The notes: generated from the sequence alone by a model not told the origin. A DNA stretch of 64,000 bases from Trichomonas vaginalis G3 (GCF_026262505.1 NC_067204.1:16904165-16968164), one strand, 5' to 3'; shown: positions 1 through 11,041, counted from the first letter of the stretch. Numbers and translations: made by a program.

Positions 1-1014
1 GAACGTCAATATGTTGAGCTGGAATCATGAATGGATCTTCCTTACTGAATAAACGTGGTATTGCTTTAACTGATTCTTCAATTAAACCGTATCCTGGTGT
101 AATGCATTTATCCTCTAAAACTTCCATCTTTGTGCATGAAATAATAACGTCATCAACTGTTGCGTCAGCAGATGTAGCGGCTAAGCTTGTAATTAATTTG
201 GCAGGAAGTCCGATTTGTTGGAATTTGCGATCATATTTATAAACATGATTCATAATCTTTTCATAATTTTCATCAGTTATCTTTTCATAAACGTAATTTT
301 GTAAATCAGCAACTCTTAACGGGTCAACCTGACAAAATACTAAAGTATCCCTGAAAACATAATATTTAAGAATGATATCACCAAATGATTTAGGATAATC
401 ATCGAACGCCTGAAATGCTAACAAATCATTTACCGGAATAATCATATCAAAAGTGACATCAACTTCTTCATTTGCTTCTTGAAAACTTCTGAAGGGTCAA
501 TATATTTACCACATACTGAGTTATCATATTTTTGAACATTATTATATAACGAATGAACAAACTTTTTAACTTTCCTTTCTGATTTTGGTTTATATGTTGC
601 AAATGCGAAAGATTCACGGGCGCAATCCATCTGAAGATAACCGGCATCACCTCTTTCGGTTTCTACTTCTAATTGTTTAAAGCTTTGATTTGATGATTTG
701 TAACCAACGAATAAACGCATGCATTTAAAAGCGGTATCACATGTGAAAGCTTTATTTGAAACTAGAGTTGCTTTAACTTTGCGTTTAATATATGTGTCAC
801 CTAATTGGTTCACATCATGAGCCGGATTTGTAATTCTTAAATGAGTTTGTTTATCATCAAAATATGGAGCATCAGAGTCATAGCATGAACTTTCAAGTTC
901 TCTATAATATCTTCTACCGTCATTCTTTGCGAATATTTCATTTATCTTTTCGAATGAATGAAATACATTTCCATTAATCGGTTTAGTGTTTGGCACCAAA
1001 TAGTTAGTCGTCAT
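1..1014 (-). pseudogene. Maverick capsid-type gene, 3' end outside window, frameshifted
   Basis: The gene reads leftward from ATG at 1014 and stays open for 190 codons to 442. A second reading frame then carries the same style of protein from about 505 to the window edge without a stop, so one gene is split by a single-base shift near the A4 run at 482-485. The second part has a patch (IIPVNDLLAF, then a DYPKSFGD stretch) that resembles the 'iPL..l..F' signature of double jelly-roll major capsid proteins of Polinton-like elements. That assignment is inference from pattern only; another large structural protein is possible. Context supports a Maverick: the divergent gene at 1084 is a small basic amphipathic protein, 69 bp away. 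Confidence 0.5.
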
Positions 1015-1083
1015 TTATTAATAAATAAAAAATCAAAATTAAAAGATGAAAATGAATTTTTAATTTTAATGAAATAATCAACT

Positions 1084-1299
1084 ATGGCTGCAGGTATATT
1101 TAAGAAACTGTGGGATAAAGTAAAAAGAGGAGCGCATAAAGTTTGGGAAACAATGAAGAAAGGAGCAAATTGGATATTTAAGAATAAAGAAGCAATTAGT
1201 GACGTTGCTGAATCAATAACACCAAAAGCTGCCCCAATAAGAGAAATATTAAATAAAGGAGAAAAAGTTTATCAAAGACTTCAACCGATACTAAGATAA
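1084..1299 (+). CDS. small basic amphipathic Maverick protein
   Basis: This is a 71-residue protein starting MAAGIFKKLWDKVKRG. The N-terminal half is rich in Lys and Trp and would form an amphipathic helix, as in membrane-active minor capsid peptides, but that role is inference. A second gene on the opposite strand at 2628-2863 starts with nearly the same residues (MAAGFFKKLWDGIKK), so the two are paralogs facing each other. A TCA trinucleotide lies 6 nt before the ATG. The stop codon is followed 8 nt later by the TA duplication of a mariner insertion, so the coding sequence escaped disruption. No enzymatic motif is visible. Confidence 0.55.
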   Translation: MAAGIFKKLWDKVKRGAHKVWETMKKGANWIFKNKEAISDVAESITPKAAPIREILNKGEKVYQRLQPILR

Positions 1300-1309
1300 A
1301 AATAATATA

Positions 1310-2606
1310 GGGTGTCCAAAGGTGCGTTTAGCACAGCGCTCTATATGAGACTATTAAAGGAGATATATGCTGATTATAAATATATAATAAAAAATATGAA
1401 TATATGTATATGATGAGTATGTTGTATTTTGGCGCCATGCCGGGATATAAAATGAATTTTGAGACAAGAGGCGGTTTCGCGGGAAATTTTGGCGGTTTTT
1501 TTCATTTTTTTAATGAATCATAAAGAAAACATCCTCGCTCTTGCAAAAAAATGCAAAGACTGTAAAAAAATCTACGAGACATTGGTAAAATGCTTCGGTA
1601 TGGATGCTCCTAGCTATTCCACTGTAACGTATCATGTTAGGATGTATCACTTCATGAACAAAAAGGCGCCCATCATAAAAATTGACAAAAAATCGCCGGA
1701 TCAAAGAAAAATCAAAGCAATTCTTCAAGCGCTAGATGAAGACCCAAGAGCATCACTCAGAAGGATAGAGGAGATGACAAAGATACCACGTACAACAGTC
1801 AGTTATTATCTGCACAATTATTTGAACTACAAACTAGCGTATACACGTTGGGTTCCGCACAACCTTAATTCAGTTCAAAAAAATCTAGAGTCCAATCTTC
1901 GAAAGAGCTCCTCTCTATATTGGGTGCGTATCAATCCAAGAAGTTTCGCTTTTTAGTAACAGGGGACGAGTCTTGGTTTCAATATGCAACAGAAGCCAAA
2001 ATCATGTGGATCCCGAAGGATGAAAATCCGCAAACATTCCCGAAGAAAAAAATTGACACACCAATGATGATGTTGTCGGTTTTTTGGGGCGTGAATGGCA
2101 TCATCGCAATTGATATTCTTCAAAAACCTAATACGATGAATGCTCAGTATCTAATTGACAATGTTCTTACTCAAATTATCAATTCTGATGAGTTTGAGAA
2201 ATCCAAACAACAAAAACAAAAGTTTGCAATTCATTTTGATAATTCAAGAGTTCACAAAAGTCATAAGGTAATGAATTACTTGGTGGAAAACAATGTCAAA
2301 GTTGTTCCAAACCCAATTTATTCACCTGATATTGCACCCTCTGACTTTTATTTATTCGGCACGCTAAAAAAGAGAGCTGAAGGACGCGAATTCGCGAGTC
2401 CAGATGATCTTGAAAATTTTGTAAGAGAGCAATTTGAGCAATTTTCTCATGATGATTTAAAGCGTGTCTTTCAAGCCTGGATCGATCGCTGCGAACGCGT
2501 GATTGAATCCAATGGTGATTAGATTTAAATAAACTTTATATATATGTAACTTGGTTATTTCTATTCGCAGTATTCAGGTTTGTGCTAAACACACCTTTGG
2601 ACACCC
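1310..2606 (+). mobile_element. mariner-type DNA transposon
   Basis: A 1297-bp element has terminal inverted repeats beginning GGGTGTCCAAAGGTG at the left. The reverse complement at the right matches over about 25 bp with one mismatch. A TA dinucleotide flanks each end (1308-1309 and 2607-2608), the target duplication expected for mariner. Size and transposase fit the Tvmar family described from Trichomonas vaginalis. It sits between the 3' ends of two convergent Maverick genes. The transposase is broken by one frameshift, so this copy is probably not autonomous. Confidence 0.93.
1513..2522 (+). pseudogene. mariner transposase, one frameshift
   Basis: The likely start is ATG 1513 (MNHKENILAL); an in-frame TTG lies upstream at 1459 but no earlier in-frame ATG. 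The N-terminal part has a helix-turn-helix region (RRIEEMTKIPRTTVSYYL). The catalytic part shows the mariner D-D-D triad context: TGDESWF, HFDNSRVHKS and YSPDIAPSDFYLF, with the usual DD34D-type spacing. The first half is read in the frame of 1513 and the second half in the next frame. The switch coincides with an A7 run at 1877-1883, so one base was gained or lost there. The rest is open to the TAG at 2520-2522. Confidence 0.92.
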
Positions 2607-2627
2607 TATATTTATTTATTTTTTCCA

Positions 2628-2863
2628 CTATCTACCTCCTATTTTATTAAGTATTCCTTCAGCTATTCCACCAACTGCGTTACCTGCTTGTGCTCCCATC
2701 GCCGGATTACCTGCTTTAGTACCTAATACTCCACCTATGATAGTTCCTGCCGTTTTCGCTACTGGTGCCAAAAGTTTGCAACGGGTTTAATAATATTTTT
2801 ATGAACCCAACCTGCAGCTTTCTTAATTCCATCCCATAATTTTTTAAAGAATCCTGCCGCCAT
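2628..2863 (-). pseudogene. paralog of the 1084 amphipathic Maverick protein, frameshifted
   Basis: From ATG 2863 the protein reads MAAGFFKKLWDGIKK and stops after 34 residues. A one-base shift near 2770 restores a frame rich in Gly and Ala (GTIIGGVLGTKAGNPAMGAQ) that ends at 2628. The glycine-zipper-like second half suggests membrane association, which is inference. The gene is convergent with its paralog at 1084-1299, and the mariner lies exactly between them. The pairing suggests an ancient duplication within the Maverick. Confidence 0.6.
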
Positions 2864-2928
2864 TTCTGATTTAATATTAATTAAAAATATATTTCATCAC
2901 TTATATTCTAATTTTTATTTAATGATAA

Positions 2929-3258
2929 ATGAAACCGATTTTAAAAATAAATGAAACAGAGGAGGAAGAAATAAATGAAAGTGAAAATGTTCAACAAAAA
3001 ATAAACGTTGTTAAACCAATTACTGAAATAAAAATTTTTTCATCTGTTGAAGAATTTAATGACTATTATGCTAATAATAAAAAATTATTTGAAGAATTGA
3101 CAACGTGTAAATTGAATAAAATGTTTAAAGTTGATGGATTCAAAATTTCAAAAATAAAAGGAGTGGTTAGTTTGAAATCTATTCCTCAATCAAGAATCAC
3201 CTCATTAATGAAAATTGATGATTTAACAAAAAGAATAGAAGAGATTGAAGAAGAATGA
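2929..3258 (+). CDS. small acidic Maverick protein of unknown function
   Basis: This is a 109-residue protein with an acidic N-terminus (ETEEEEINESEN), a central region with FSSVEEFNDYYANNKKLF and KMFKVDGFKISKIKG, and a helical charged C-terminus (LTKRIEEIEEE). I do not recognise the family. The gene is intact and starts 65 bp after the start of the divergent gene at 2863, so the two share a short bidirectional upstream region. It lies within the same Maverick fragment and is probably an element gene. Confidence 0.5.
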   Translation: MKPILKINETEEEEINESENVQQKINVVKPITEIKIFSSVEEFNDYYANNKKLFEELTTCKLNKMFKVDGFKISKIKGVVSLKSIPQSRITSLMKIDDLTKRIEEIEEE

Positions 3259-3363
3259 ATCAAATAATTGATTTCATAAATTCAAATAATCATTAGTTTC
3301 TTAAAGTTCAATGTTGATTCTGAGACATGAATTTTTAAAGTTTATTTTTTATTTTTTATTTCA

Positions 3364-3471
3364 TTATGGTAGTGAATCTTTTACTCGTTTATGAGGTCTT
3401 TGATTATGACTCCATTGATTCCATTCAGGATTTAAACAATGTTTAATTAATCGCGGAATATCTGACATCAT
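3364..3471 (-). CDS. possible 35-residue Maverick microprotein
   Basis: A short ORF from ATG 3471 begins MMSDIPRLIKH and ends KRVKDSLP, with Trp- and His-containing middle residues (NPEWNQWSHNQRPHK). It is too small for confidence by length alone. The upstream sequence (TCATCTATATATAG and the following AT-rich stretch) recurs at 25890-25940 in another Maverick relic, which shows the context is element DNA. No relatives can be judged without a search. Confidence 0.3.
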   Translation of the reverse strand: MMSDIPRLIKHCLNPEWNQWSHNQRPHKRVKDSLP

Positions 3472-3851
3472 CTATATATAGCTTCTTTTATAAAAGATAA
3501 AAAATAAATTATTTTAAAATTAATGTTAATTTTTTAAAATGTGTTTATAAATAAATATATTTTAATGCATCGTCTAATATAGATGTAACAAAAAAGTCAC
3601 ACAACCCTTCCTATCCTACTACTAATATTTCATTTGATTTAGGCTCAAACAATAAGAATACACAAAGAACATTACTAATTTACTAATTAAAGGATTCGAA
3701 AATAGCATCTAATGTAAGAAGAAATATGAAGATATGCAATAAAATCTCTTTATGATAGCCTTAGAGTGATAAACTTTCAGCAAAAGTACGAATACATTCA
3801 TTCACATAACAAAGTAAACAATTAACTTGAAATTGAGATTTTTGGCCTGAA
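3472..3851. other. AT-rich non-coding end of Maverick fragment and junction
   Basis: There is no supported gene here. The stretch 3507-3551 (beginning AAATTATTTTAAAATTAATG) recurs at 25766-25805 and, in part, at 25920-25941, so it still belongs to Maverick DNA. From about 3560 to 3850 the sequence is unmatched elsewhere in the window and runs into the beta-helix pseudogene. The exact edge of the Maverick fragment is not visible. Confidence 0.5.
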
Positions 3852-5036
3852 ATGTCATCAAGTTCCAAGAAAAATGATAGCAAGTATGTTATTACCGCAA
3901 TGCAAATTCTTGAATTAATATTCTTTATTATCATATTTTTTTTCTCGGATCACCTTTTCATCACTCCAAAAATTTCTTCATCGAATGAGTAGTATTCCAG
4001 TCAGAGAATTTCAGAAACCTCTAATATACTGCATTTGTCTAATAATGAATGGGAAGAAGTCTACAAATCGGAATATACGAAAGAAGTTTATTCTCAAAAC
4101 CAAATATACTCATCTGATACCGGCGACTTTTATGTTCGTGAAGTCTATTTTTTCAACCTTGGGAATGAAGGAGTTATTATTCTTAATTCCTCAGATGTTA
4201 AGTCACTTATTTCTACAAATACCTTCGAAAACTCATCACGAAATGATAGAGGTGGATCTATTTACATCAAAGAAGGTCAAAGTTCTATTCGAAAAGTTTG
4301 CAGTTTTGGATCTAAATCGACAGGCACTGGATCGTTTTGCTATGATTATTTATCAGATGATCCTACAAAAGTCAATGAAGTTCATGATTCATCGATAACA
4401 TATAGCAACCGAGGAGATCGAATTTCATCTGTTACACTTGCTTTATCTTTTGGAAATAATTCATTTTTCCAAAACAACATCACAAGAAATTATGGCAAAA
4501 TTAATACACCTTTTCAAATAGGATATGGACAAGGGACTTCTTCAATAAAATATTCAATTATTAATGAAAACTATGCAGACACCAGAATTTGTTTGATATA
4601 TGACAAACCAACAAAATATGACAGCATCGTTTTCATAAATAACACTGTTTCTAATCCTGATAGTTATCCTGCAATGATTCATTGTTTAAATTGTAATGCT
4701 ACTTTAGAAAACTGTTTCATTGCAAATAACAAACAAAATGGTCAATATTTGTTTGGAGCTTATTATGGTTCAATTACAGGAAAATCAGGTTCTATTACTG
4801 TATCTAATTCATATATTGATACTACAGAACTATTATATAATCCAAGTCAAAATGTAATAATTTATGAAAGCCAAAACATTTTAATAGAACCTCATATTTT
4901 CTCAACTGGACTCTGTCCAGGAGGTAAAATCTTTATTTATATTGAGAAAAGAAATAAAATCAAATGCACAGTTCTTGTTCATCATCAATGTTTTGGAAAA
5001 TCCATTTATATGATTACACTTGTCATAAAAAAATGA
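3852..5036 (+). pseudogene. parallel beta-helix (POMP/pectin-lyase-like) surface protein, premature stop
   Basis: ATG 3852 opens a frame with a hydrophobic segment (LELIFFIIIFFF) that looks like a signal anchor, then meets TAG at about 3990. The same frame is then open to 5036. It encodes repeated short beta-strand turns with Asn-rich ladders (NSFFQNNITRNYG, FINNTVSNP, ENCFIANNKQNGQ) typical of right-handed beta-helix surface proteins, which form large families in trichomonads. A C-terminal Cys-containing motif (STGLCPGG) is shared with the paralog at 11042-12100. Both paralogs carry a TAG at the same aligned position. A 137-codon ATG ORF in another frame (3985-4398) overlaps and is likely a by-product. 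Confidence 0.7.
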
Positions 5037-5374
5037 AATTAGTGAAAACGAATTGTCATTGGTCATATAACTAATGGAATTCCTCCCTTACCCCACATGA
5101 TTGCTGCATATAGTTAGAACGAGTGGATTATGAGGAGAAAAATTATACCATTAGATTGTTTATATATCAACCATGTAAGAAATTAAAATAATATCCATTT
5201 TCGAAATTTTCGAATTTAACTATATTATAGTTTGATAGATTATATAGAGTACCCGAAATATGTTGTAGACAACGAGAAAGTTGTAGACATCTTTATACAG
5301 AGGGTTTGGATAAGGAATTTTACGACAGAATATTATAAATGATTAAGTATATAGACCTATTTTAGCATATTTAA
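5037..5374. other. AT-rich spacer without visible gene
   Basis: Nothing is supported between the beta-helix pseudogene and the TTAA-flanked element R. The last four bases (5371-5374, TTAA) are the left copy of the presumed target duplication of R. Confidence 0.5.
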
Positions 5375-5464
5375 GGGTGCACCCGTATGTACGTTTATTT
5401 GAGAGGAGGAGGATTACCCTCTCAATTTTGAGGGATTCGTTAGTTTATTTTCTCGATGAATATG

Positions 5465-6842
5465 TAGGGCTGTACAAGATTTAAAAAAACATTGCCGGGT
5501 TACCGTAGAGGCCTAAAAAAATCGCGCCTCGGCGGCAAGCCGCCTCGGCATTAAGAATGCGCATCTAAATTTTTATATGTCCTTCTTTCTTTTATTTTTC
5601 CCTTCCCTTTCTTTTCTTTTTCTTTTTTTTCCCTCCTCTTGCTCTCATTTACCTTTTTTTCCTTTTCTCATCATTTTTCAAAATTTTAAATTTTTATCAA
5701 AAATCTTGCCTATAAAAGCAGACTATGGAACCTTTTAATGCCTCTTAATCAATATTATACAGCATAAAGCATATTAAATGAAAGTAATTACGTATAAATT
5801 TATTTTATTATCTTATTTATTAATTCTTTAGCATGTATTGTTTAATATTAACTTTTCTGTACATTAAATATGATATCTCCAAAGTATGAATGCCTTGTAA
5901 CGAAACGAAAACTTAATTTTATGTTGAATATTTGTCACAAACATTAGATTATTAAAATATATGTTGGATATCCCTTAGTATGAGACTTCATGATTCTTGT
6001 TGTCTAACGTGAGCTTTGGATTGCAAGCTCTGTGGTTAACGAACATAAATTAATTGTAAAGTTTTCAAAAATTTTCATTGTTTCTATCAGCATCTATTTT
6101 TCCTTTAAAATAATATATTTGTATGAATACAATATTTAGTAATTTTTTTATTTCCCATAATTTCATTCAAAATTTCAGAAAAAATTAATTTCTATTCAAT
6201 ATTATTTCAGCTTCAAAACACTTCATTCTTATAGATGTTGATTCACTAAAGTGTGATACTCAATGTCTTATTTCAATGAAAATTGTTCTGCAAATTTATT
6301 TCACTTTTGACCTCACTTTTTCCGTAATTCAATTTTTTACTTTTAATATTTTAGATCTTCATAATATCATTTGAAAAATTAACCATATAAAAAAATCAAG
6401 TTAACAATTCACTTTTTCCGTAATTCAAAAATCAAAAATATAAATAATATATCTTTTTATCAAATATTATTATTATATTCTATGAAAAATGAGGTCCGGA
6501 AATTTTGCGGATTCCCGTAACTCAATTTTACGGAAAAAGTGCAGTAAACTATTCAAAATACGGAAAAATTGGTGTAAACTAATGATTTTACGGTAAAATC
6601 ACGGAAAGTCCCGGAAGAATATATGTGCCTATATGAAATTATACAAAAATGAATCAAACGCATTTTAAAAGATTGTTCTTGTATTATAAATGCTATTCGC
6701 AGATTTATTAGTTGAAGAAAATTACCAAATTTTTGCCGATTTACAAAAAATGATTTACAAAGCATATTTTTATAAGGCTTTAAAAATCTTTAAAATGTGA
6801 CCGGTGACGGAAATCCATGGTAACCAACCGCGGTTCCCGTTT
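5465..6842. mobile_element. element S: 1.4-kb insert within R, non-coding
   Basis: Comparison with the uninterrupted copy at about 39515 shows that this segment interrupts R after GATGAATATG. The insert has no ORF of note. It contains a GC-rich hairpin at 5526-5552, an 80-nt polypyrimidine tract (about 5577-5665), and repeats of CACTTTTTCCGTAATTCAA at about 6316 and 6410 with an inverted relative near 6530. I see no convincing terminal inverted repeat or target duplication; about 10 bp of R at the right junction differs. It could be a transposon of unknown class or an insertion with deletion. Confidence 0.55.
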
Positions 6843-7235
6843 GGAATGCCATAATTTTTACCTTATCAATATACTTCATATAATATACACATGTTCATGT
6901 AAAAACTTTTTTCCAAAATCCTCAGGAATTATGGGATTTTTGAATTTTAAAATTTTTTTTCGAATTTTTTCGAAAAAAAAATATTTTCAGAACAGCCTTA
7001 ACGGCTAAGATTTAGGAACAATGTTAAGTATCAAAAAGAAAGGAGGTCTGATATAGACAACATATATCGTTGAAGGTTGAAAAAATCTCTAATATTTGAG
7101 CCCAAAATTTCAAATTTTAATTTTTTGAAAAAAGAGGCCACCCGTATGTACGTTTATTTGAGAGGAGTAGGATTATATTTTTGAAAGGGTGAAACATTAT
7201 GAATATGTTAATTATATAATAATATGTATTATTAT

Positions 7236-8490
7236 TGTTGTAAACAGAAATTCATCAAAAGTGACACCTCAGAAAAGCTAAAATATTGAATTTTTGGAAC
7301 TTTTGATAGAGCACGTTTTTAAATATTAATTAAAGTAAATGTATATTTTGTAAAGATTCTTTTTAATAAAAAAATAAAATTTTGAAGAAGAACACAAAAT
7401 CTTCTGAAAAATAATATCACATAAACTCATATTATTTTCTAATATATAACTATTTTATATAAAAATCAAATTCAATGATCTTAAAAGCGAAGGATAAACC
7501 TCAAAATTTACGAATATAATGAGTGGGAATATAATGCTTATCTATCATAAAACCATATGAAATATCAATTTTTGCTTTACGCCTAATTTTTGACGACAAT
7601 TAGCAAAAAATGTTAAATGTTAACACTCAGTCCATTTGAATATGAAAAATAAAATTGACTTTGATTAAATGTTTTTATTTATCATGCAATTCTTCTTGCG
7701 ACCAAAGATTTGAATAAAAGTTCAAAAAATAAGATAGCTTAAAAAATAATATACGGTAGTGTTTACTAATAGATGAATAGTATATAAATTCTATTAAAAT
7801 TGATTTGATCCAAAAAAATATAAAACCAAAAATAATTGTTATAATTTAAATGAAGAAGTAATTTAAAACGATTTTATTTATGATCAAATTTTATATATTT
7901 TTTTGGATCAAATCCATTTTAATAGAATTTATATACTATTCATCTATTAGTAAACACTACCGTATATTATTTTTTAAGCTATCTTATTTTTTGAACTTTT
8001 ATTCAAATCTTTGGTCGCAAGAAGAATTGCATGATAAATAAAAACATTTAATCAAAGTCAATTTTATTTTTCATATTCAAATGGACTGAGTGTTAACATT
8101 TAACATTTTTTGCTAATTGTCGTCAAAAATTAGGCGTAAAGCAAAAATTGATATTTCATATGGTTTTATGATAGATAAGCATTATATTCCCACTCATTAT
8201 ATTCGTAAATTTTGAGGTTTATCCTTCGCTTTTAAGATCATTGAATTTGATTTTTATATAAAATAGTTATATATTAGAAAATAATATGAGTTTATGTGAT
8301 ATTATTTTTCAGAAGATTTCATTCTATATGCCTATGAAAAGTACTCTCAAAACTAACTTTTTCCTAATTATAATTAAATCTAGAATATTGTATTATGCTT
8401 AGTATTATTTCATTTTTCTCATTCAATTTAGAATTTACAAATGTCAAAAAATTGAGAGCCGTCACTTTTGATGAATTTCTGTTTATTACA
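7236..8490. mobile_element. foldback element copy 1 (long inverted repeat)
   Basis: Both ends carry TGTARTAAACAGAAATTCATC-like sequence in inverted orientation. The arms (about 7240-7830 and 7885-8310) are near-perfect reverse complements around an AT-rich centre near 7850, so a single strand could fold into one giant hairpin. The outer 170 bp of the right arm is replaced by unrelated sequence (from TTCATTCTATATGCCT) before the terminal motif, as in copies 3 and 4 but not copy 2. The empty site at 39890-39915 confirms the insertion point; the flanks are ATTAT and ATAAT, compatible with a 5-bp duplication with one change. No coding capacity. Confidence 0.85.
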
Positions 8491-9055
8491 TAATAAAAAA
8501 GAAAAAATAAAGCACGTTAAAATTTTTCTTTCTTGATTTTTTACAAAATCTACTTAGAATTATGCAAAATATGACTAAATAATTATAAATTTCAAGTTAA
8601 ATTTTAATTTTGATAAATAATTTAAATTTCAAAATATCAAGTTCAGTTCGACTATGTATGTAGTAATTCCTCAATAAAGTGCCAAAACCCTATTAAAATA
8701 TATGAACATTTTCAACATTTTAATGTTTTTATTTAAAAATTTGATGGAATATGAGCTTCAAACAATTATTATGTAAATAAAAATAATTAAATATATGGAT
8801 TTATTCGTATTACAACCGTAGTAAGTCGATTCTTCCTTTCTTCTACTGAGTTTTGAATTTGATTTCGAATTGTAAAGAGATTCAAAGGGAAAATACTAGC
8901 GGATAAAAACTACCTCCATGAAAGGGTCATAATGGACTCAAGTTGTATTTTTTGATATTTTTTGCTTTTCGAGCCTAAATAGGTAGCCAAGATAATGCCT
9001 AAAAATAAAGTTCTAAATTCTGAAGTTTACATGATCCTCTCGTGTGCACCCTTAA

Positions 9056-11041
9056 TCAAAAATCGAAAGTTGATGAAAATAAGAAAAATTGCTTTATTAG
9101 TAATTAACAATATACTTTAATAAGGAATTAATGAAATTCTAAATATAGCCGTTTAATATTTTTATTGCTGTTTAAAATTATTCTTTTTTCATCTGTGTCG
9201 AGGTCTGCGGTTGAGTACCACCAGTACCATTATCACTGACTCTCAATTACTTTTTTAGCAATGACGGTTCAGCTGATCACGAAGAATTGTTGGTTTCCTT
9301 CGCTCATTTACGAAGTTTGTCACTCCTTTTCGTTCCAGTTTTCCATTCCTGATGCATATGCATCCAAGGTTTATGAATGAGCCAGAGTTGTCAACTCATG
9401 CATCTCTGATCGTTCATACAAATGAAAAATTTTCTTTGGTTAATAACTTCAAGGAGTACTTGGACTAGGTATCAAATTATACCTTCATAAGAACAATAAT
9501 TAAAATCATTAAATTGTTTTCCATCTTAAAATGGATTTGTAAATGAATAAAAATTGAATAAATAAAGATTGATTCTTATTTATATTTGATAATTAGATTC
9601 TTACTATGGAATTAAGTTTATGAAAGTTTATAATGTCACTTTTTAAAAAGTCAAGTTTAAGGTTTAAATTTTATTTATAAAATCGATTTGATTCGACATA
9701 TTGGAACGGATTTTTTTGGTCATTTCTTTTGGAAATTAATAAATTATAACTTATACTATTACGTCATAAAATTTGTTCAAATTTTTATAATGCTTAAGGT
9801 AATGAAATTATTGTTCAAAAATAGTCCAGCTCTATCGTCAAAAAATCTCTCAATTTTTTTAAAAAATAACAATTTCAAAAAAAATTCCTCAATATATCTT
9901 TCACAGCTTGGCATACTGAAAGTATCGATAGAAACTATATAATTTTCCTAACAAAGTGACAGAGCGGAACTAAACGTTTTTATTTGTGTATTTAGATATC
10001 ATTCAATTTTTTGAATAAGCTTTTGAAAAATTGAATATTTACTTATCAAAAACCGTTTTGACAGACAATCTCAACTATAATATAATAATTAATATTAAAT
10101 TACATTCATATCAGATTTTACTTTTCTTATCTATTCACCTCATATAGAATTTCATGCTTTGAAAAATGCGTTTTTATGGAGGTATTGCGAATCTAATTCT
10201 TCATTACTCATATATATAAAATTAAATTAAGATGTAAAAATAAACATCACTAGCATGCTAACAAAGTGACAGAGCGGAACTAAAAGTCTTTTCTTCTTTA
10301 TCAAAATATGTCAATTTTTTTCAGGTGGTAATTTTATATACTTTGAAAAAAATCGAAAAAAGCTAATTTGAACCAACGTTTTCTTGTTGCTCACTCAAAT
10401 ATCGTATGCATTGTACAATTTAAAATTAACAGCAAATTGATTTTTGAAATATCCTCCCAAACGAGTAATTTTCAAACAATGGAAAAACATAAATATCAAA
10501 TTTATTCCTTTCTCCAGGAATCAAAATCTAGTTTCGATGAAATCAAAAATAAAAAGAGAATGATGGAGAATTTTGTGCCATTGAAGACCAGTTTATTATT
10601 TTTGAATCCGCTTATCTTAAGTATCTTATTTCCTGAAAAAAATTGATAACTCTTTTCGAAATCAAATGGGCTCTTCTAAATTACACATTATAATACCAAT
10701 GTCCCTTTCAGGTTAATTGCAGTTTTTAATCTCAGGCACTATCAATCGGATTGTTTGGCCATTTACAAATCAGATAATTCAGACAATATCAATGAAATCC
10801 ATGATATCTCAATAATATATATTTTTAGTAATCGTGGTGTTCTTGAATAAACTATATTATCTCAAACTATAATATTGTCTAATTCGATATAAAAATGTAT
10901 ATATATTTATTCCTCATAGGCTACTCATTATGAATGTATGCAATTATGTGGAACAGGAACTTTAAGTGTAGCATTTCAAATACCACATTTTGCATTGATG
11001 TCCACATTTGTCATACTTGAAAGTCCTAAAAAGAAAATAAT
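9056..11041. other. non-coding AT-rich spacer
   Basis: No ORF here has an ATG and recognisable content; the longest open stretches (9688-9942 and 10368-10646) start at TTG and look like chance. The region contains a 27-nt exact direct repeat (9948-9974 and 10258-10284) and a slightly GC-richer patch at about 9190-9440 with no identified function. Confidence 0.5.
9948..10284 (+). repeat. pair of 27-nt exact direct repeats 310 bp apart
   Basis: CTAACAAAGTGACAGAGCGG followed by AACTAAA occurs at 9948-9974 and again at 10258-10284. The spacing and exact identity suggest the ends of a short repeated unit or a local duplication. The intervening sequence has no clear ORF or internal symmetry. Confidence 0.6.

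Larger units (their letters stand above)
5375..9051. mobile_element. element R copy 1: TTAA-flanked transposon with two nested insertions
   Basis: The element begins GGGTGCACCCGTATG and ends with the inverted version (TGTGCACCC). It is flanked by TTAA at 5371-5374 and 9052-9055, the duplication expected of piggyBac-type elements. Removing two inserts (about 5465-6842 and 7236-8490) leaves sequence co-linear with the compact copy at 39425-40457. A 35-40 nt direct repeat (CACCCGTATGTACG onward) occurs at the left end and again internally near 7140. No transposase is visible in either copy, so R is non-autonomous. The family name is not recognised; the piggyBac link rests only on TTAA and the GGG/CCC ends. 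Confidence 0.75.

Noticed and set aside
27-242. 71-codon plus-strand ORF at window start
   Set aside because: It is antisense to the continuing capsid-type frame, which has clearly better protein character.
3985-4398. 137-codon ATG ORF overlapping the beta-helix pseudogene
   Set aside because: The other frame carries the beta-helix protein; this frame is conserved in the second copy only because the DNA is. Kept as a remark under the paralog finding, not as a gene.
6817-7008. ORF inside element R, also present in extended form at 39427-39681
   Set aside because: Similarity only reflects the repeated element; the longer form starts at GTG, composition is Phe/Ile/Lys-rich from AT bias, and no domain is visible.
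9688-9942. 84-codon ORF
   Set aside because: Starts at TTG, no ATG near the start, composition typical of AT-rich chance frames.
10368-10646. 92-codon ORF
   Set aside because: Starts at TTG, no recognisable motif, flanked by repeats; not enough support.
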